Shown: in pieces, positions 62,116-64,000 of the stretch | Layout: each line of letters begins with the position of its first letter | Numbering within the stretch: the first letter of the stretch is position 1 | Source of the DNA: Rotaria sp. Silwood1 | Taxonomy: Eukaryota > Rotifera > Eurotatoria > Philodinida > Philodinidae | Length of the DNA stretch: 64,000 nucleotides | NCBI GenBank assembly: GCA_905250075.1 | Contig: CAJNOP010000001.1 | Coordinates: 4,604,058-4,668,057, forward strand | Direction: 5' to 3' | Position numbers and translations under genes: made by a program | The notes under the pieces: generated by a model | Database searches by the model: none | Told to the model about the DNA's origin: nothing | What the model saw: only the letters and a program-made list of their open reading frames with translations

Positions 62116-62685
62116 ATGTATATGTTGTAGGCAAAATTGAAATTCAGGCAAATTTTAAATTTTAATTTTGCCCAGTCAAAATTAAAATTTCAATTTTGCC
62201 TAGTCAAAATTAAAATTTCAATTTTGCCTAGTCAAAATTAAAATTTCAATTTTGCCTAGTCAAAATTAAAATTTCAATTTTGCCTAGTCAAAATTAAAAT
62301 TTCAATTTTGCCTAGACATTGCTTGGGCAGAATTGAAACTTCAATTTTGCCTAGGCAAAATTAAAATATAGCTAGGAATAAATTCATACAATGAAAAAAT
62401 TAAAATCTGAATAGAAAAACTTTATTATTGAAAAATATTTCTTCATTTAATTAAACAATTCCAAGAGAATACAATTCAACAAAATCTTTTAATCTATTCA
62501 CCCATATTAGTCTCTTTTATTTTTGATAAAGAACGTGATTGTATGAATTTATTCCTAGCTGCATTTTAATTTTGTCTATGAAAAATTGAAATTTCAATTC
62601 TGCTCAAGCAATGTCTAGGCAAAATTGAAATTCTAATTTTGACTGGGCAAAATTAGAATTTCAATTTTGCCTACAACATATACAT
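62116..62685. mobile_element. Foldback/MITE-type non-autonomous DNA element
   Basis: The left end ATGTATATGTTGTAGGC is matched exactly by the reverse complement of the right end (62669-62685). Inside, the arms continue as inverted copies of AAAATTGAAATT-type sequence. A second inverted pair (AGCTAGGAATAAATTC at about 62372 against its complement ending about 62562) closes the structure around a loop of about 150 bases. The whole 570-base unit could therefore fold into one long hairpin. It has no open frame. No convincing target-site duplication was found. This is the form of a foldback or MITE-like DNA transposon derivative. Confidence 0.75.
62174..62313. repeat. 28-base tandem repeat, five copies
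   Basis: The 28-base unit begins AGTCAAAATTAAAATTTC and ends AATTTTGCCT. It repeats at 62174, 62202, 62230, 62258 and 62286 with essentially no change; a broken sixth copy starts at 62314. Each unit itself contains partly self-complementary AAAATT/AATTTT pieces. The array lies in the left arm of the foldback element and is not matched in length by the right arm. Confidence 0.92.
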
Positions 62686-62699
62686 GCTTAAAGTGACCA

Positions 62700-62978
62700 A
62701 TGACAACAATTTCTTTGTTTTATGGCGTTTTATGTGAAAAAAGGAAAAGTGCTTATTCTCATTTCCATCGGATTACAGATGTTTTAATTGGAATAAAGCC
62801 AACTCATGTGTATGAATTTATAGTAAAAAGCAGTGGCAAAGTCAATTTTCTGAACATTTTTACATGGAATAGCATTCATTGCAATTTATGTTCTTACTTT
62901 AAGGATAAAGGTTCATCAGAAGATCTGGAATTTGAATGTATGTTTCAGACAAATTTGCAAGCATGTGGAGATAAGTGA
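62700..62978 (+). CDS. Possible small protein next to the foldback element (weak)
   Basis: An uninterrupted 92-residue frame starts MTTISLFYGVLCEK and has more mixed codon use than the surrounding desert, with six Cys residues (for example CNLCSYF). No signal peptide, domain or splice partner is evident. The start lies 15 bases after the foldback element. It may be a relic exon or chance. Confidence 0.25.
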   Translation: MTTISLFYGVLCEKRKSAYSHFHRITDVLIGIKPTHVYEFIVKSSGKVNFLNIFTWNSIHCNLCSYFKDKGSSEDLEFECMFQTNLQACGDK

Positions 62979-63749
62979 ATAAATCTAAAAAGAAAAGAAT
63001 AACTTACAACAGTATCTTTAATTTAATTCTTTTCGATGCATTGTGAAATCAGACTCTTCAATGATGATAGATACCATTTTAATATAATCACACTTCTGTT
63101 ACAGTGTGCATATATTAGCATGCATAGATGTTCGATTTTGACCGAACTCTTCTGACAAATATAGATTTTACTATTATTCTCATATAATGTTTTCTATTTG
63201 AGGATCAACAGCATTAATCAATTTTCATTCTACATCTTGACTTATACAATGTGATACTAACGGTAAGTCTTGTTTTATGAGGAATTTCCGATGAAAAAAC
63301 GTTTGGAAAAAATGATTTCCTAAAAATTCGAGTGTAATACTTACTGTATTTCTAAAGTTTTGTATAACCCAGTTAGTTGAGAAAACGCTGTTCTACCGTT
63401 AAAACGATGTTTAATGTCACATCCTTTAAACAATTATATATTGACCAAATTACGCGTTTATCACAAAAAACGATTTTGTATGCAATAAAGTAATATTATG
63501 TTCTTGTCGTTTAAACTTCGAATTGTAAATGTCATAAATAGTGACTCGTTGATGTTAAAACGATAATTTTTTATTATTTCACCTGTCGTAAACGATTCTT
63601 TACTTGACAAAGAAGGTTTAATATTCAAGAATCATCTTCGTCTTACTTGTAGCTTGACCATTCATCTAATTTTATTAATTTGATGATGGACAATACACGT
63701 TCGTTCTTTTTCTCAATATCTCAATACATTCCAATGAGTAGGTCTCAAT
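62979..63749. other. Intergenic sequence between two foldback elements
   Basis: About 0.77 kb of AT-rich sequence. No gene or repeat was recognised. Confidence 0.45.
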
Positions 63750-63995
63750 TTGTTTTCGAAAAAGTATAAGTTAAATCTTTAACAAGTTAAAATATTTATT
63801 TAAAGAAATGAAAGTTCAGCATCTATATAACATAAGACATGAGTAGAAGTCTTTTATACAAACTTTTCTTTTTGCTTTGATATTTGTTCAAAAGACTTCT
63901 ACTCATGGCTTATGTTTTAAAGATGTATGAACTTTCATTTCTTTAAATAAATATTTTAACTTGTTGAAAATTTTGCTTCTACTTTTTCGAAAACA
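63750..63995. mobile_element. Second foldback/MITE-like element at the right edge
   Basis: Two arms of about 110 bases (63750-63863 and 63884-63995) are inverted copies of each other with a small loop. Both begin TTGTTTTCGAAAAAGTA at the outer end and share AACAAGTTAAAATATTTA, AAAGAAATGAAAGTTCA and CATGAGTAGAAGTCTTTT. By eye the arms differ at roughly one base in seven. There is no coding capacity. The outer ends fall five bases inside the window edge, so the boundary on the right is not fully tested. It is unrelated in sequence to the element at 62116-62685. Confidence 0.75.
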
Positions 63996-64000
63996 AAATG

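Noticed and set aside
1-64000. tRNA, rRNA, CRISPR array or bacterial operon features.
   Set aside because: No tRNA-like cloverleaf or B-box, rRNA core sequence or regularly spaced repeat-spacer array was seen, and the spliced genes exclude a bacterial origin.

Overview
The window looks like a stretch of an AT-rich metazoan genome with small genes. Coding exons are separated by short GT-AG introns, mostly 50-80 bases, exons themselves can be as short as about 30 bases, and intergenic DNA is very AT-rich. Clear animal genes are present (soluble guanylate cyclase, PRKX-type kinase, FANCL, MDM1, PACRG, RNF24/RNF122-type RING, mitochondrial MRPS23). They sit beside genes of a kind often seen in rotifers: a secreted hevein/double-psi-barrel protein, an AIG1/GIMAP-like GTPase, a phytanoyl-CoA dioxygenase-like enzyme and a SWIM-finger remnant. 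A bdelloid rotifer (Rotaria-like) is my best guess; this is inference from architecture and base composition, not a database match.

Layout. 0.3-3.8 kb (minus): a complete guanylate cyclase gene with two candidate first exons. 4.1-5.3 kb (minus): a secreted four-hevein plus DPBB protein. 6.0-8.1 kb (minus): an RS-rich nuclear-type protein with micro-exons. 9.8 kb (plus): a small membrane protein. 12.3-13.9 kb (plus): PRKX-like kinase. 17.8-19.3 kb (plus): PhyH-family dioxygenase. 22.7-24.4 kb (minus): an unrecognised Ser/Thr-rich protein. 25.4-28.2 kb (plus): AIG1-like GTPase split by a 1.77 kb intron. 29.1-30.2 kb (plus): MRPS23 with a long extra C-terminus. 30.9-32.2 kb (plus): FANCL without a visible ELF domain. 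34.7-35.2 kb (plus): RNF24-like RING protein. 36.2-37.8 kb (minus): decayed coding relics including a SWIM-finger exon. 38.1-41.8 kb (plus): MDM1. 43.1-44.1 kb (plus): PACRG. 46.0-47.3 kb (minus): ankyrin/SOCS-box protein.

From 47.3 kb to the end (about 16.7 kb) I find no convincing intact gene. This part holds a decayed glycosyltransferase-like fragment, a 100-base assembly gap, a foldback element with internal 28-base tandem repeats, and a second foldback element at the right edge.

The genes are not an operon or a single pathway. The only functional neighbourhood that stands out is MDM1 (centriolar microtubule binder) followed on the same strand by PACRG (axonemal doublet protein). All exon coordinates were read by hand from splice signals and checked for reading-frame closure; identities come from recognising family motifs, not from a search.
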